Assembly (NCBI GenBank): GCA_002869105.1 | Contig: PKTP01000005.1 | Coordinates: 44,674 to 108,673, forward strand | DNA length: 64,000 bases | Direction of reading: 5' to 3' | Source: Alphaproteobacteria bacterium | GTDB taxonomy: Bacteria; Pseudomonadota; Alphaproteobacteria; UBA7879 | In this document: positions 18,570 to 29,368 of the stretch, in pieces | Layout: each line of letters opens with the position of its first letter | Position numbering within the stretch: the first letter of the stretch is position 1 | Made by a program: the position numbers and the translations under genes | The notes under the pieces: model-generated | The model's input: only the letters and a program-made list of their open reading frames with translations | Databases searched by the model: none | Told to the model about the DNA's origin: nothing

Positions 18570-20416
18570 TTAGAAATCTTGTCCAAGGGATATATAGAAC
18601 TGTGCTCGTTTGTCACTATCTCTGCGTCGAACGGGCAGGCCAACAACCATCTGAACATCTCCAATCGGCGACATATAGTTCACCCCTCCTCCAACACCCA
18701 TTAATAAGGCATTTGAAAAGTTCGGGTAACGACCTTGATAGTTAGATCCTGCATCAAAAAATCCTTGAAGAGCTAAATCGTTACTAATGAAGTAATTAAT
18801 TTCAGCACCCATGGCAAACATAGATCGGCCACCAATCGGCTTGCCGTTGGCATCTCTCTTGCCAGCATGTTGGTAACCATATCCACGAACGGTCCCCATA
18901 CCGCCGGCAAAAAATTGCCAATCCAATGGCAGCACACGTTTACCAGCACTTGGAGACGCATATAACTTGTACCAGGCTTTAAGAATCAAGGTGTGATCAT
19001 CATTTAGAGGCCGCAATATCGACTGCCTTAATTTAAACTGGACAAACTGACGCTGGGGAGCGACTTGCATTGCTGGGGTGATCTCAAAATGAGCATCCCA
19101 GCCTTTTCTTGGCATCATCAGATCATCCATCTGCTCATAATGAATCGCTAGAGGAACAGAAATAATCGGCGCATTATGATCATTTAAAAGGTTTGATTTT
19201 GGTTTAACCGAACTAAACTTTAGTGAAAGCCCCGTATCTGCCCTTAACTTATCGTATATAGGCGTTGTCAAAATTGAGGAAAGCTCAGCGGCCATACCGC
19301 TATAAGAATTTGTGTGTGTTCTTTTTACGTCGAAGCGAGTCGTTAAATAACTCTCCGTCCAAAAAGCATCTGGAACGATATGTTCAAAGGCTAACCCATT
19401 GTAATATTGGCCAAATCCTCCAAAAACCTTAATCAAGGACCCATCATCAAATAGATTGATGCCTTTCCATCCTAATTTTACGTTGAAATTATTATTGGCA
19501 TCATATCCCGTTTTCCAAGCAAAAGTTCTTGTTGATTCAGGGAAGGCCTCAACTCTCATTGTCAAGCTGCTGCCATCGGGTTGTTTATTTGGGCGGGTGA
19601 TTTTTACAAATGCATACTGTTGTGTATTGTTTAAGGTTTCAATCGTTTGAATAACTTTTAAATTGCTATAGACGTCCCCTTTTTTCCATTTAAGCCTTTT
19701 CTTTATGAAGTCCTGATCAATACCCTCTGCCGGGGCAATCATTGTTTCTCCAAACCGAACCAACTTACCAGGATCCATGTGCAGGAGAACTTCAATCCCT
19801 TTTTGATCATGATCAACTGTAATCTTTTCATTCAAGACTTTTACATACGGGTAGCCATTGTTTCCAAGAATTTCAAACAGACGTCGCACCCCTTGCTTAA
19901 TATTCTCTAGTGTTGCTGGCGTTTCTGGAATCATATTAAAGCGCGCAGGATCCAGAGAAAGCGCATTAAAAAGTTGATTATCCAAACTGTTCGAACTCAA
20001 GTTAAACTTAAGAAGTTTATACTTTGGTCCAGTTCTAACCATAAAATTTAGTGTGATTGGATTCGTTTTTAGATCTATTTCGTAATCTGCAAGCGCATCA
20101 TAATATCCAAGATCTCGCAACAAGACGTCAACGACCTTCATATCATTAACAACACGATTTTTGAGTTGGGCAATGGTTGACGGCGGAGTGCTAACCTGCT
20201 GAAAAATCGCTAATTTTTCAATGATTTTTTCGCGTAATCCATATTCAAAACACCTGACAAAACCGGCTGATAGTTAATAACGGCGCCATTTACGGGGCTT
20301 GCAGGTGTCGTCGCTATAGCTTTTTTCGTCTCACCTTTAGCATCAGCGTCCTCTGCACGTAGGTTAAGCACGGACACACACGCAATCGCGAAAATTAAAA
20401 GAAAATGTTTTGCCAT
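18570..20416 (-). pseudogene. tamA: TamA-like Omp85 outer-membrane protein, frameshifted
   Basis: The N-terminal frame (20210-20416) encodes a signal peptide (FLLIFAIACVSVLNLRA) and the start of POTRA 1. The remaining 523-codon frame (18570-20141 from its first ATG) carries the later POTRA domains and the C-terminal 16-strand Omp85 barrel with FFAGGMGTVRGYGYQ (lid-lock RGY motif) and a terminal aromatic strand. Between them the second frame reads EYGLREKIIEKLAIFQQ upstream to the A4 run at 20247-20250. One extra base there joins the frames into about 615 residues, the usual TamA length. TamA inserts proteins into the outer membrane with TamB, which is not seen here. Confidence 0.85.
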
Positions 20417-20464
20417 CCCAAATTAACCTATGAACAGAGCAATCATATCATATTTTTTAAATAA

Positions 20465-20506
20465 AAAGAAAGAACCATCCCACTCCTCTTAAAAATGAGA
20501 TGGCTC
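20465..20506 (-). terminator. Rho-independent terminator after hpf
   Basis: On the minus strand GAGCCATCTCA (20496-20506) pairs over 11 positions, two of them G-T, with TGGGATGGTTC (20472-20482), followed by TTTCTTTTT. It lies just after the hpf stop. Confidence 0.75.
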
Positions 20507-20533
20507 AACCGAGTCAAAAAAATGAAATATTTT

Positions 20534-21133
20534 TCATAGTTTATGTATTTCTTTAGTAACAGACGGATCAATCCATCCTATGTTGCCGTCATTTCTGCGG
20601 TGAACAATGTTGATATTACCTTGGTTTTTATTCCAAAAAATCAGCGCATTTAAATCAGCCAAATCCATTCTCATCACGGCATCACTGACTGAAAGAGTAG
20701 GTATTTCACTTGGCATTTCTGCAATAATGGCTGCTTTTGCATCTCTGTCTTCAGAATCGTTTACTGAATCTATCTCACCGTGTGAATGTGGCAAAATGTA
20801 ATTCATCGCCATCAGAGAACTTGAATCAATCTTTTTTTCATGATGATTCTTAAGTTTGTTGTGATACCGCCGCAACCGCGTTTCAATTTTATGAAATGCC
20901 AAATCAAAGGCAACATATGCATCAAGAGCCGCTTGATGACTTCTTAAATTAATGCCTCTGGCAACATGGGTGTCGATGTCAGCACTGATATTGTTATTAT
21001 CCATTGAAATCACCACCGAAGCTTCTATCGCATCCGGAAAATGACGCAAAACTGTTGATTCAAGTTTTTCAGTGACATGCGTTCTCATAGCATCCCCTAA
21101 GTCAATGTTTTTTCCTTTTATGAATATGTCCAT
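20534..21133 (-). CDS. hpf: long-form ribosome hibernation promoting factor
   Basis: 199 residues from ATG 21133, chosen because AAGGAGAG lies just upstream; the longer frame to 21199 overlaps ubiG. The N-terminal half (MDIFIKGKNIDLGDAMRTHV) is the YfiA/HPF fold that occupies the mRNA and tRNA channel. The C-terminal domain (about 140-199, PTLSVSDAVMRMDLADLNAL, IGWIDP) dimerises ribosomes into inactive 100S particles. The connecting linker is long and acidic. A terminator follows. Confidence 0.93.
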   Translation of the reverse strand: MDIFIKGKNIDLGDAMRTHVTEKLESTVLRHFPDAIEASVVISMDNNNISADIDTHVARGINLRSHQAALDAYVAFDLAFHKIETRLRRYHNKLKNHHEKKIDSSSLMAMNYILPHSHGEIDSVNDSEDRDAKAAIIAEMPSEIPTLSVSDAVMRMDLADLNALIFWNKNQGNINIVHRRNDGNIGWIDPSVTKEIHKL

Positions 21134-21159
21134 TTTATTCTCTCCTTGTTTATTATTCG

Positions 21160-21903
21160 TTATGAATACGTGGTTGCTATCGGTGTTTGGCGGGCACAAA
21201 TAATATAGTTATTAGATATATCTGAATTGAGCACCCAATCATTATAAAACGGCCGATAAGCCATCCCTTTCATAGATTTAATTTCTAACCCCAATGGCTG
21301 AAGATGATTTCTTAAAACAGAAGGTTTGACAAACTTCTGCCAATCATGTGTTCCTCGGGGGAGCAATCTTAAAAAATATTCTGCTGCTAAGATCGAGACA
21401 GCATATGATTTTGCCGTTTGATTAATCGTTGAAATAAAAACCAACCCTCCTGGCTTTAAGTGGCTTCGCAAACGCACAAGAAATTCAGCTATATCATCTA
21501 CGTGCTCAATAACTTCTAAGGCCAGCACAATATCAAATGATCTTTCAAGGTCTAATGATTCTATCTTTTGGCACTGGTAATCAATAGATAAGTTCATCTC
21601 TTGAGCATGTATGGATGCCGCTCTAATAGCAGAATGACTAGCATCAACACCTGTTACGGTGGCGCCTAAACGCGCCATAGGCTCACTTGCCAAACCACCT
21701 CCACACCCAACATCTAGAACTTCAAGGCCAGATAAATCAAAATTATTTGTTTGGGGAAATAAATAATTAGATATTTCAGCATGTATAAAGGCCATGCGAA
21801 TTTGGTTCATCTGATGTAAAGGGGCCATCATTCCCCTAGCATCCCACCAGTTAGCAACCGCATTAAAAAAGCTTATTTCTTGTTCATTGCTTTTTTTATA
21901 CAT
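21160..21903 (-). CDS. ubiG: ubiquinone biosynthesis O-methyltransferase
   Basis: About 247 residues, a class I SAM methyltransferase that performs both O-methylations in ubiquinone synthesis. Motif I is VLDVGCGGGLASEPMARLG; LALEVIEHV and LKPGGLVFISTINQT are typical of UbiG, as is the N-terminal FFNAVANWWDARGMM. ATG 21903, with GAGG upstream, is preferred to TTG at 21915. It implies a respiring organism. Confidence 0.94.
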   Translation of the reverse strand: MYKKSNEQEISFFNAVANWWDARGMMAPLHQMNQIRMAFIHAEISNYLFPQTNNFDLSGLEVLDVGCGGGLASEPMARLGATVTGVDASHSAIRAASIHAQEMNLSIDYQCQKIESLDLERSFDIVLALEVIEHVDDIAEFLVRLRSHLKPGGLVFISTINQTAKSYAVSILAAEYFLRLLPRGTHDWQKFVKPSVLRNHLQPLGLEIKSMKGMAYRPFYNDWVLNSDISNNYIICARQTPIATTYS

Positions 21904-21986
21904 CCTGTGCCTCAATCCAATGATGATTTTATTATAATTCTAATATACACTATTTTTTAGTGGTAAGAAATGCTACGGGAGGCGAA

Positions 21987-22454
21987 ATGAAAACATCTAT
22001 TACAAAAACAGGGACGACAAAAGATTTACTCACCAATGAAGCAGGTCCGATCACGTGCCATTCCTTATCTGCATCCAGAAAAAAAATGGGACTCTCAACC
22101 TCGGAGGTAGCCGATCATCTTAAAATCAGCAAGACCTACATCGACGCCATTGAGAAACATAACTTTCATGCTTTGCCGCCAACATCTTATACATTAGGGT
22201 TCATTAGAACACTTGCAGATTTTTATGGCCTTGATCCAATCGAAACAGCGAATATCTATAAAGAGAAAATTGCTGAAAAAGGAATTAACCTCAACCCTGA
22301 CCAAGAGATAAAAGAAATAACACCTCTCAACAAGCCCTCATCAAATTATATTTTGATTGGCTTGCTTTTAACCATCAGTGTCATTTTGGGCGGCTATTAT
22401 TTAATATCCTCTCATTCAGAAAAACTTAAAGATTTAAAGGACTTTATTGTATAA
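21987..22454 (+). CDS. RodZ-like helix-turn-helix membrane protein
   Basis: 155 residues from ATG 21987, which has GGGAGG upstream. An HTH_25-type domain (about 25-95: GLSTSEVADHLKISKTYIDA, then FHALPPTSYTLGFIRTLADF) matches the cytoplasmic part of RodZ. One membrane segment follows (about 118-138, YILIGLLLTISVILGGYYL) with a very short tail. RodZ links MreB to the membrane during elongation. The usual C-terminal periplasmic domain is missing, so this is a short RodZ-like protein. Confidence 0.75.
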   Translation: MKTSITKTGTTKDLLTNEAGPITCHSLSASRKKMGLSTSEVADHLKISKTYIDAIEKHNFHALPPTSYTLGFIRTLADFYGLDPIETANIYKEKIAEKGINLNPDQEIKEITPLNKPSSNYILIGLLLTISVILGGYYLISSHSEKLKDLKDFIV

Positions 22455-22535
22455 ACCCTTTTTCTAAAATATAGAAAAGTCTTTTAGTCTGGGGCATAAT
22501 TTAGTATCTAATTCTTTAAAACATAGAGCTTTATC

Positions 22536-23774
22536 ATGATTTCTGGTTTGCGCGGCATGCCTGATATTTTTCCAGAAGAACTTAAAAAAAGAGACCACTT
22601 TATTAAAATTTTTAGTGAGACTGCTACTCTGTATGGATTTCATCATATTGAAACGCCCATTGTTGAGCCGCTAGAAGTTTTCATGAGCTCTGTTGGGGAG
22701 TCGTCTGATATTATCTCAAAAGAGATGTATACCCTGGTAGATAAGGGGAATCGTCAGCTATGCCTGCGCCCCGAGAATACAGCTGGAATCATAAGAGCAA
22801 TCTTATCGAATAAAAAACAGCATGAGGAAAATCAAAAATATCATTATTGCGGGCCTATGTTTCGCTATGAAAGACCCCAAAAAGGACGCTTAAGACAATT
22901 CAATCAGCTTGGCATTGAAAATGTTAATGCAGAATCCCCCATCGCTGATGTTGAATCTATTTTGGTTGCCATGGATTTCATTGATAAAATTGGCATTAAA
23001 AAATATGCGCTAGAGCTTAACACTTTAGGAGATGATGAAAGCCGCAACAACCATAGAAAAGCATTGGTTCAGTTCTTTGCCGATCATGATAGCCAATTAT
23101 CAATGGAAAGCAAAGTTAGATTACAAAAAAACCCCCTGCGCATTTTTGACTCAAAAGACCCAGGCGACCAAGAAATATGCCGTCAAGCACCACTCTTGAA
23201 AGATTATTTAACCTCCCCTGCTCAAAGCTTCTTTAATACAATTGTGGATCTTCTGCAAAAGCTCAAAGTACCTTTTACTCTAAACCCCTATCTGGTGCGT
23301 GGGTTAGATTACTATTGTCACACAATTTTTGAGTTTAAATCTAATGATTTGGGGGCTCAGAGCACATTTCTTGCTGGGGGGCGCTATGACAAACTTTCCG
23401 CATTCCTTGGAGGAAAGCCCCTCCCCAGCGTTGGCTGGGCTTCTGGGCTTGAGCGGCTCATGCTTATCAGTCATAATATACCTCCCACGCAAAGATCATG
23501 CATCGTCATTCCTGGAGATGAAACGTTGGTGGCCCCTGCGTTAATGCTGGCCCATAAAATCCGGTCTGAGAATTTAAGCGCTGAGCTCACAACATCTTCA
23601 TCGTTCAAAGCGGGCCTTAAGCAGGCTAGTAAAAAAGGGGTAACTTTTGCTGTTTTGGTTGGGCATCAAGAGATTGAGACTGAGACAGTAACCTGGAAAA
23701 ACCTGACGAATGGCACACAACAAACAGACACGTTTGCTGCATTTATGGAAAAAGTAAAAAATGAAAATAACTGA
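22536..23774 (+). CDS. hisS: histidine--tRNA ligase
   Basis: 412 residues, class II synthetase. It opens with [12 protein letters not shown]. Motif 2 is [16 protein letters not shown], the histidine-specific motifs are [15 protein letters not shown] and LAGGRYDKL, and the C-terminal anticodon-binding domain spans about 320-412. It overlaps prfA by 14 bases and heads a hisS-prfA-prmC operon. Confidence 0.96.
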   Translation: MISGLRGMPDIFPEELKKRDHFIKIFSETATLYGFHHIETPIVEPLEVFMSSVGESSDIISKEMYTLVDKGNRQLCLRPENTAGIIRAILSNKKQHEENQKYHYCGPMFRYERPQKGRLRQFNQLGIENVNAESPIADVESILVAMDFIDKIGIKKYALELNTLGDDESRNNHRKALVQFFADHDSQLSMESKVRLQKNPLRIFDSKDPGDQEICRQAPLLKDYLTSPAQSFFNTIVDLLQKLKVPFTLNPYLVRGLDYYCHTIFEFKSNDLGAQSTFLAGGRYDKLSAFLGGKPLPSVGWASGLERLMLISHNIPPTQRSCIVIPGDETLVAPALMLAHKIRSENLSAELTTSSSFKAGLKQASKKGVTFAVLVGHQEIETETVTWKNLTNGTQQTDTFAAFMEKVKNENN

Positions 23775-24849
23775 CAAACTGCATCGCATTGTTGATCGCT
23801 ACAACGAGCTTAATAACTTACTTGAAAAAGGGCATGAGCTTAACTCAGAAAAATACATAAAGTATTCAAAAGAGCTGGCTGAAATAAGCCCCGTGGCAGA
23901 AGCCATCAACATGTGCCATCTGAAGAAAGAAGAAGTGACAGATCTTAAAGAACTGTTAAAGGACAACAGCGCTGATGCTGAAATGAAGCAAATGGCTAAA
24001 GATGAAATCTATGAACTTGAATCTTTCTTAAAACAAAAAGAAAAAGACATTCAATTCATGCTTATTCCCAAAGATGCGGCAGATGAAAAAAACGCCATTG
24101 TTGAGATTCGTGCAGGTACGGGAGGAGAAGAAGCAGCTCTCTTTGCAGCAAATTTATTTTCCATGTATCAAAAATATGCCGAACACAAAGGCTGGAAAAC
24201 GGAAGTTTTAGAAGCCTCTGAAACTGGAATCGGTGGCATGAAGGAAGTGAGCATGCAAGTAACCGGCCGCAATGTATTCGCTAATTTAAAGTATGAATCA
24301 GGGGTTCACCGTGTCCAACGTGTTCCCGAAACAGAAACATCAGGGCGTATTCACACATCTGCAGCAACAGTCGCTGTCCTTCCCGAAGCTGAAGAGGTTG
24401 ATGTTAAAATTGAAGATAAAGACTTACGCATTGATGTTTTTCGTTCAAGCGGGCCAGGTGGACAGTCAGTGAACACCACAGATAGCGCTGTTCGTATAAC
24501 GCATATTCCAACTGGAATTGTAGTCTCACAACAAGATGAAAAGTCCCAACATAAAAACCGTGCCAAAGCATTAAAAGTCTTACGGTCAAGATTGTATGAG
24601 GCAGAGCGCCAAAAACAAATTCAAGAAAGATCACAAAACCGCCAACAACAAGTTGGAAGTGGTGATCGATCTGAACGCATTCGAACCTATAACTTCCCAC
24701 AAGGACGCGTAACAGATCACCGCATTAATCTAACGCTCTACAAGATCCATGACATATTAGCCGGCACGGGTCTAGATGAGGTGATTAATCCTCTCAAAGC
24801 TGAAGAGCAAGCTCAAAAGCTAGCTGATATCACCGAATCACGTGACTGA
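23761..24849 (+). CDS. prfA: peptide chain release factor 1
   Basis: 362 residues. The peptidyl-tRNA hydrolysis motif GGQ is in [14 protein letters not shown], and the codon-recognition PxT tripeptide is PET in [15 protein letters not shown], diagnostic of RF1 (UAA/UAG) rather than RF2. It overlaps hisS by 14 and prmC by 8 bases. PrmC, encoded next, methylates the GGQ glutamine. Confidence 0.97.
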   Translation: MKITDKLHRIVDRYNELNNLLEKGHELNSEKYIKYSKELAEISPVAEAINMCHLKKEEVTDLKELLKDNSADAEMKQMAKDEIYELESFLKQKEKDIQFMLIPKDAADEKNAIVEIRAGTGGEEAALFAANLFSMYQKYAEHKGWKTEVLEASETGIGGMKEVSMQVTGRNVFANLKYESGVHRVQRVPETETSGRIHTSAATVAVLPEAEEVDVKIEDKDLRIDVFRSSGPGGQSVNTTDSAVRITHIPTGIVVSQQDEKSQHKNRAKALKVLRSRLYEAERQKQIQERSQNRQQQVGSGDRSERIRTYNFPQGRVTDHRINLTLYKIHDILAGTGLDEVINPLKAEEQAQKLADITESRD

Positions 24850-25633
24850 TATTTCTCTTCCCCATCACATTGAGTGCGCTTTATTGGCTCATATACTGAC
24901 CTGTGATCCAGATTCTCTTATGGGGGGTCGAATTTCATTAAATGAGGCTCAACAAAAAGAATTGGCCTCAAACAAAGCTAAATTCCATATGGGCACGCCT
25001 TTAAGTCGCATCATTGGATATCGGGAGTTTTGGTCTCTCAAATTTTTTTTAAACAATGCTACCCTTGATCCTCGCCCCGATAGTGAAACATTGGTTGAAT
25101 GTGCTCTTGATTCCATTCCCAAAGATAAGCCTTGCCAGATTCTAGACCTTGGAACGGGAACAGGGTGCTTAGCTCTCAGCGTTCTTAAGGAGAGACCTCT
25201 TGCACAAGCAACGCTAACAGACTTTAGCGCCCACGCTCTGGAACAGGCCCGGGAAAACGCACAATATCATGCCATCATTGATCGCTGTACATTTATAGAA
25301 ACGTCTTGGCTTGAGGGCATTCAAGGGCATTTTGACTATATCCTCTCCAATCCCCCCTACATCTCACCAAGCGACTATCAAGATCTTGATGAAAACGTCA
25401 AACATTATGATCCTATTGACGCTCTTGTTGCTCATAACAATGGGCTTGCCTGTTATCAAACAATTTTATCTCAACTCTCTGAACAAAACATCAGCTTTAA
25501 CAAGGCCTTTTTTGAAATTGGATTTGATCAAAGCAACCAAATTCAAGAGCTAATCACAAAAGCTGGATTTAAAGTTGAAAAAATTCAAAAAGATCTTGCC
25601 CATCACCCGCGCGTTGTCATCCTCAGTGCTTAA
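24842..25633 (+). CDS. prmC: release factor glutamine methyltransferase
   Basis: 263 residues. SAM-binding motif [15 protein letters not shown] and the substrate motif NPPYIS identify the N5-glutamine methyltransferase that modifies the GGQ of RF1 and RF2. The start is GTG at 24842 inside the 3' end of prfA. The conserved YREFWSL and [11 protein letters not shown] segments are present. It converges on the ABC-F gene with 5 bases between stops. Confidence 0.94.
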   Translation: MTDISLPHHIECALLAHILTCDPDSLMGGRISLNEAQQKELASNKAKFHMGTPLSRIIGYREFWSLKFFLNNATLDPRPDSETLVECALDSIPKDKPCQILDLGTGTGCLALSVLKERPLAQATLTDFSAHALEQARENAQYHAIIDRCTFIETSWLEGIQGHFDYILSNPPYISPSDYQDLDENVKHYDPIDALVAHNNGLACYQTILSQLSEQNISFNKAFFEIGFDQSNQIQELITKAGFKVEKIQKDLAHHPRVVILSA

Positions 25634-25638
25634 CCACC

Positions 25639-27276
25639 TTAGGACTTCTTCTTTTTTTTCATTTTTTTGGCCTTGATTTGCTGAGCTCGTTCTGTCGCCT
25701 GCAATTTTTTATCTGCTTTGACTCCCAGCGCCTGTTCGCGGTACTCATCCAAAGTGCCATCATACGTTTGAACTGTTCCCTTCTCAACAACCCACATGGT
25801 TGATGCCGTCATTTTCAGCAAGTCCCAGTCATGAGTAATCAAAATGACAGCACCATTAAACTGGTTAATGGATAAAATAAGTGCTTCACGAGACTCAATA
25901 TCAAGGTGATTTGTTGGCTCATCCAGAATCAATAACCCAGGCTTTTCAATACTGAGCATAGCAAAGTTCAAACGTGTTTTTTCTCCTCCTGAAAGTTGCC
26001 CAACAGGCACATCAGATTTTGTTTGAGTCAAGCCAAATTGCCCCAAAAGACTCCGAATGCCTGTGGGCGCTGAATGTGGCATTAAGGCTTCTAGATGCTC
26101 ATAAGCTGTTTTATCAAGAGTCAGATTTTCCAATTGTTCTTGATTAAAGAAGGCAACAGAAAAGTTTTGCTCCACACACCGCTTTCCTTTTATGGGATCA
26201 AGCTTACCGGCTATGAGTTTTGCAAATGTTGACTTACCATTTCCATTACGCCCAACAAGCGCAATACAATCATCTGGGTCAATTCGTTGATTTAAGTTCT
26301 TAAGAATAACCTTATCACCATATCCTGCAGATGCTGATTCAAGAGTGATCAGCGGTGGGGCTAATTCAATAGACTCGGGAAATTGGATGCTTAAGGTTGG
26401 ATCATCCTGCATGATTTGAACATCTTGCATTTTTTCCAACATTTTAATCCGACTCTGCACTTGTTTTGCTTTACTGGCCTTAGCTCTAAAACGGCTAACA
26501 AAGCTTTGTACATGCTCTTTATGAGCTTGCTGCTTCTGAAAAGCTGATTGTTGTTGCATTTGAACTTGAAATTTAGCCTCGATAAATCGATCGTAATTGC
26601 CCGTATATGAGGTCAATTTTTGTTGGTGCAGGTGAACAATACGTTCAGCAATATGATTCAAAACATATTTATCATGACTAATCAGAATAAGGGCACAGGG
26701 GGATTTTTTTAAGGTATCCATCAGCCAAAAGGTAGTTTCAAGATCCAAGTGGTTACTGGGCTCATCAAGAAGCATCAAATCAGGTTTATTAAATAAAACA
26801 CAGGCAAGAACAATACGCATTCGCCACCCACCTGAAAAAGTATTCACGGGTTGGTTTTGACCTTCTTCGTCAAAGCCTAGGCCTGCTAAAATCTTTGCTG
26901 CACGTGATTCTGCAGTGAAAGCATCCATTGACTCAAGTTCAAACTGAATTTCACCTAAGCGATTGAGATCTGATTCAACGGCTAGCTCTTGCATGAGATT
27001 AAAATAAGCCACATCTGAATCAACAACGGTATCAATCACACTCTTTGTGCTTTGAGGCGGCATTTGTGGCAAAGAACCAATTTTTGTTCCATTTTGCAGC
27101 CGGATATAACCATGATCAGGCTCGATTTTACCCGTTATCAGACGGAAAAGGGTTGTTTTACCAATGCCATTTCGCCCAACTAGCCCAACCTTCTCTCCAC
27201 CATGAAGCGTGAAAGACGCTTTATCGAGCAATGTTCTTCCTTTTAAGTGATAGCTTAAAGATTCAATTGTTAGCAT
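25639..27276 (-). CDS. ABC-F family ATPase
   Basis: About 545 residues with two soluble nucleotide-binding domains and no membrane segment. Walker A: GRNGIGKTT and GRNGNGKST. Signatures: SGGWRMR and SGGEKTR. Walker B: LMLLDEPSNHLD and LLILDEPTNHLD. The inter-domain linker (about 240-300) is rich in Gln and Lys, and the C-terminus ends in a lysine string. ABC-F proteins act on stalled or idle ribosomes. The domain layout fits the Uup/YheS side of the family. ATG 27276 is preferred to GTG 27285; neither has a strong ribosome site. Confidence 0.88.
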   Translation of the reverse strand: MLTIESLSYHLKGRTLLDKASFTLHGGEKVGLVGRNGIGKTTLFRLITGKIEPDHGYIRLQNGTKIGSLPQMPPQSTKSVIDTVVDSDVAYFNLMQELAVESDLNRLGEIQFELESMDAFTAESRAAKILAGLGFDEEGQNQPVNTFSGGWRMRIVLACVLFNKPDLMLLDEPSNHLDLETTFWLMDTLKKSPCALILISHDKYVLNHIAERIVHLHQQKLTSYTGNYDRFIEAKFQVQMQQQSAFQKQQAHKEHVQSFVSRFRAKASKAKQVQSRIKMLEKMQDVQIMQDDPTLSIQFPESIELAPPLITLESASAGYGDKVILKNLNQRIDPDDCIALVGRNGNGKSTFAKLIAGKLDPIKGKRCVEQNFSVAFFNQEQLENLTLDKTAYEHLEALMPHSAPTGIRSLLGQFGLTQTKSDVPVGQLSGGEKTRLNFAMLSIEKPGLLILDEPTNHLDIESREALILSINQFNGAVILITHDWDLLKMTASTMWVVEKGTVQTYDGTLDEYREQALGVKADKKLQATERAQQIKAKKMKKKKKS

Positions 27277-27405
27277 ACGATCCACGTAAAGTTAGCCTAA
27301 CCTAATTTAACTGCTTGCCATGCGCAAGATTTTACTCTGTTCGTTGTAAATCTGATGAGACATCTTTCGTGAATGATCTAGGTTTTGTTTTTTTCAAAAA
27401 GAAAG

Positions 27406-27434
27406 TTGACGGCCAATTCTAACAGCACTATAGT
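27406..27434 (+). promoter_or_regulatory. promoter of tRNA-Lys
   Basis: TTGACG (27406-27411), a 17-base spacer and TATAGT (27429-27434), 13 bases before the tRNA 5' end. A near-consensus sigma70 promoter. Confidence 0.75.
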
Positions 27435-27447
27435 GGGCTCAGTTTTG

Positions 27448-27523
27448 GGGCACTTAGCTCAGTCGGTAGAGCATCTGACTTTTAATCAGAGGGTCACAGG
27501 TTCGAGCCCTGTAGTGCCCACCA
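27448..27523 (+). tRNA. tRNA-Lys (anticodon UUU)
   Basis: 76 bases with encoded CCA. Acceptor GGGCACT/AGTGCCC, D loop AGTCGGTAGA, anticodon arm CTGACTTTTAATCAG giving TTT, and T loop GGTTCGAGCC. Confidence 0.97.
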
Positions 27524-27587
27524 AAACTTCCTTATTTCACATGTCAGTTTATCTCGTTATACTTTTCGTTGAATTAAAGTACTAGTT

Positions 27588-28835
27588 ATGAAAAAAAATC
27601 ATATTCTCTTTGCCAGCATATTTGGGAATGTTCTTGAGTTTTATGATTTCACTCTTTTCGGCATTTTTGCCGTTACCATTGCAAAAGCCTATTTCCCGCC
27701 CTCTTCTTCAACTGGAGCTCTTTTACAAAGTTTATCCGTTTTTGGGGCAGGATTTCTGATGCGCCCGCTTGGCGCCATCGTTTTTGGATACATCGGCGAT
27801 AAACTGGGGCGCAAGAAAGCATTAACCCTTTCCATTGCCTTTATGGGATTTCCAACGCTCCTGATTGGCCTCATGCCTACCTACACGCAAATTGGTATTT
27901 TCGCCCCCATCATCATTATGCTCTGTCGTTTGATCCAAGGTCTTTGCACCGGGGGTGAATATAATGGTGCTGCTGTGTTTGCTCTTGAACACATCGGCAA
28001 CCAACGGGCGGGGTTAACTGGTGGATTCATCTGTGGCTCTGCCGGATTGGGTGCCTTAGCGGCATTAGGGGTAAGCGCTCTTACATCTCTTGAGATGATG
28101 CCAAGTTGGTCCTGGCGCATGGCGTTTGTTCTAGGGGCATTGGGCAGCTTATACGGTTGGCACATAAGACGAAATATGATGGAAAGCCCTGCATTTAAAA
28201 AGCTCAAAGATCAAGATAGTCTCGTGGAGAATCTACCCCTCATTGCCGTTTTGAAAAAACAAAAGCTATCTGTGCTCAGCACTTTATGCTTAGGGCTTCT
28301 TGATGGGTTACTCTCCTATGTTGTTTTTGTATTTTTCCAAGTTTACCTTGAATCCCAATTAAGTTTCACCCTCCAAAAAGCAAGCCTCTATAGCCTTGTT
28401 GGGACACTGATTTTCACAGTATTCTCCCCCATATTTGGGCGGGTTTGTGATGCCTTTAATAAGCCAAAAACCTATTTTATGACGTATCTAGTGGCTCTAT
28501 GTTTATGTGCTCTGCCCCTCTTCTCGTTGCTCCCAAAGGGCGGTGCCATTCATGTGATGGGAACAATAATCATAGTCAGCCTCTTAGCAGCTGCGGTTGC
28601 TGGACCCATTCATGCCTATTGTCAAAATATATTTCCAGCTAATAGTCGATATAGTGGGATTTCTTTTAGCTATAGCATTGGCATCAGCATTGGTGGGTTT
28701 ACACCCTTTATTTTTGCCCTTTTGATGACAAAAAAACAAGGTACGGCCTATATGGGCCTATACCTTTTCTTATGGGCAGTGATTTCTCTTTTTGTGGTTG
28801 GAAAAAATAAAAATACTAGGATTTCAAAGGCTTAG
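27588..28835 (+). CDS. MFS transporter of the metabolite:H+ symporter (MHS/ProP) family
   Basis: 415 residues, 12 predicted membrane segments. GYIGDKLGRKKAL is the loop 2-3 MFS motif, and RLIQGLCTGGEYNGAAVFALEH is the hallmark of the MHS family (ProP, ShiA, citrate and dicarboxylate carriers). It opens with ILFASIFGNVLEFYDFTLFG, again MHS-typical. The substrate is probably an osmolyte, organic acid or amino acid, not decidable here. The 3' end overlaps the convergent exported orphan by 20 bases. Confidence 0.88.
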   Translation: MKKNHILFASIFGNVLEFYDFTLFGIFAVTIAKAYFPPSSSTGALLQSLSVFGAGFLMRPLGAIVFGYIGDKLGRKKALTLSIAFMGFPTLLIGLMPTYTQIGIFAPIIIMLCRLIQGLCTGGEYNGAAVFALEHIGNQRAGLTGGFICGSAGLGALAALGVSALTSLEMMPSWSWRMAFVLGALGSLYGWHIRRNMMESPAFKKLKDQDSLVENLPLIAVLKKQKLSVLSTLCLGLLDGLLSYVVFVFFQVYLESQLSFTLQKASLYSLVGTLIFTVFSPIFGRVCDAFNKPKTYFMTYLVALCLCALPLFSLLPKGGAIHVMGTIIIVSLLAAAVAGPIHAYCQNIFPANSRYSGISFSYSIGISIGGFTPFIFALLMTKKQGTAYMGLYLFLWAVISLFVVGKNKNTRISKA

Positions 28836-29277
28836 AACGAAATTTATTTTTAAATCTTTTCCACAGGGACGATGATGTCTTCTTGTTTTTCTTATCTATC
28901 AGCGCTTTTTCAGCATATTCTTGAACTAAAATATCACTCATAATCTTATACAAATCAGGATAGCGTTTACGCAGTCCCGCCACATCTTTGATAGCAGGGT
29001 TCTTTTCATCAATGACTTGTGCATCCTTAGGCAAAGAAATCACCTCAAAGAGTAGTAAATATTGCCTATGTTGAGTTATCTCTTCAAGACCTGAACCAAC
29101 AAAACGCGCCTCTCTTTGAGTTATGAATACTTTGTCCGTCCCATCCTTAGTCCAGAATTTAACTACAATACGCCTTGAGTATTCAGTTAGCGCTTTGTCA
29201 CTCACCTGTTTTTGCTGAATGGAAGCACCACCCTGTTGATCATCACAAAGAGCTGGGTGAAAAGTGAGAGTAACCAA
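28816..29277 (-). CDS. exported hypothetical protein with non-standard start
   Basis: At least 153 residues that I do not recognise. The only usual start codon is TTG at 29277, without a ribosome site. The frame continues upstream to a TAA at 29314-29316, and the added residues (INRFIIFS before LVTLTFHPALC) complete a good signal peptide. AAAAGGAC sits 7 bases before an ATC at 29301 and abuts an ATT at 29307, so the true start may be a rare codon or a miscalled ATG. The mature part is charged and ends in a basic tail. Confidence 0.6.
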   Translation of the reverse strand: MVTLTFHPALCDDQQGGASIQQKQVSDKALTEYSRRIVVKFWTKDGTDKVFITQREARFVGSGLEEITQHRQYLLLFEVISLPKDAQVIDEKNPAIKDVAGLRKRYPDLYKIMSDILVQEYAEKALIDKKNKKTSSSLWKRFKNKFRSKPLKS

Positions 29278-29368
29278 AGAAAAAATTATAAACCGATTGA
29301 TTGAAATGTCCTTTTATTATTTAAAGTTATTTTAAGGTTAGCACACGTATCTTAAGGAATCGTTTAGA

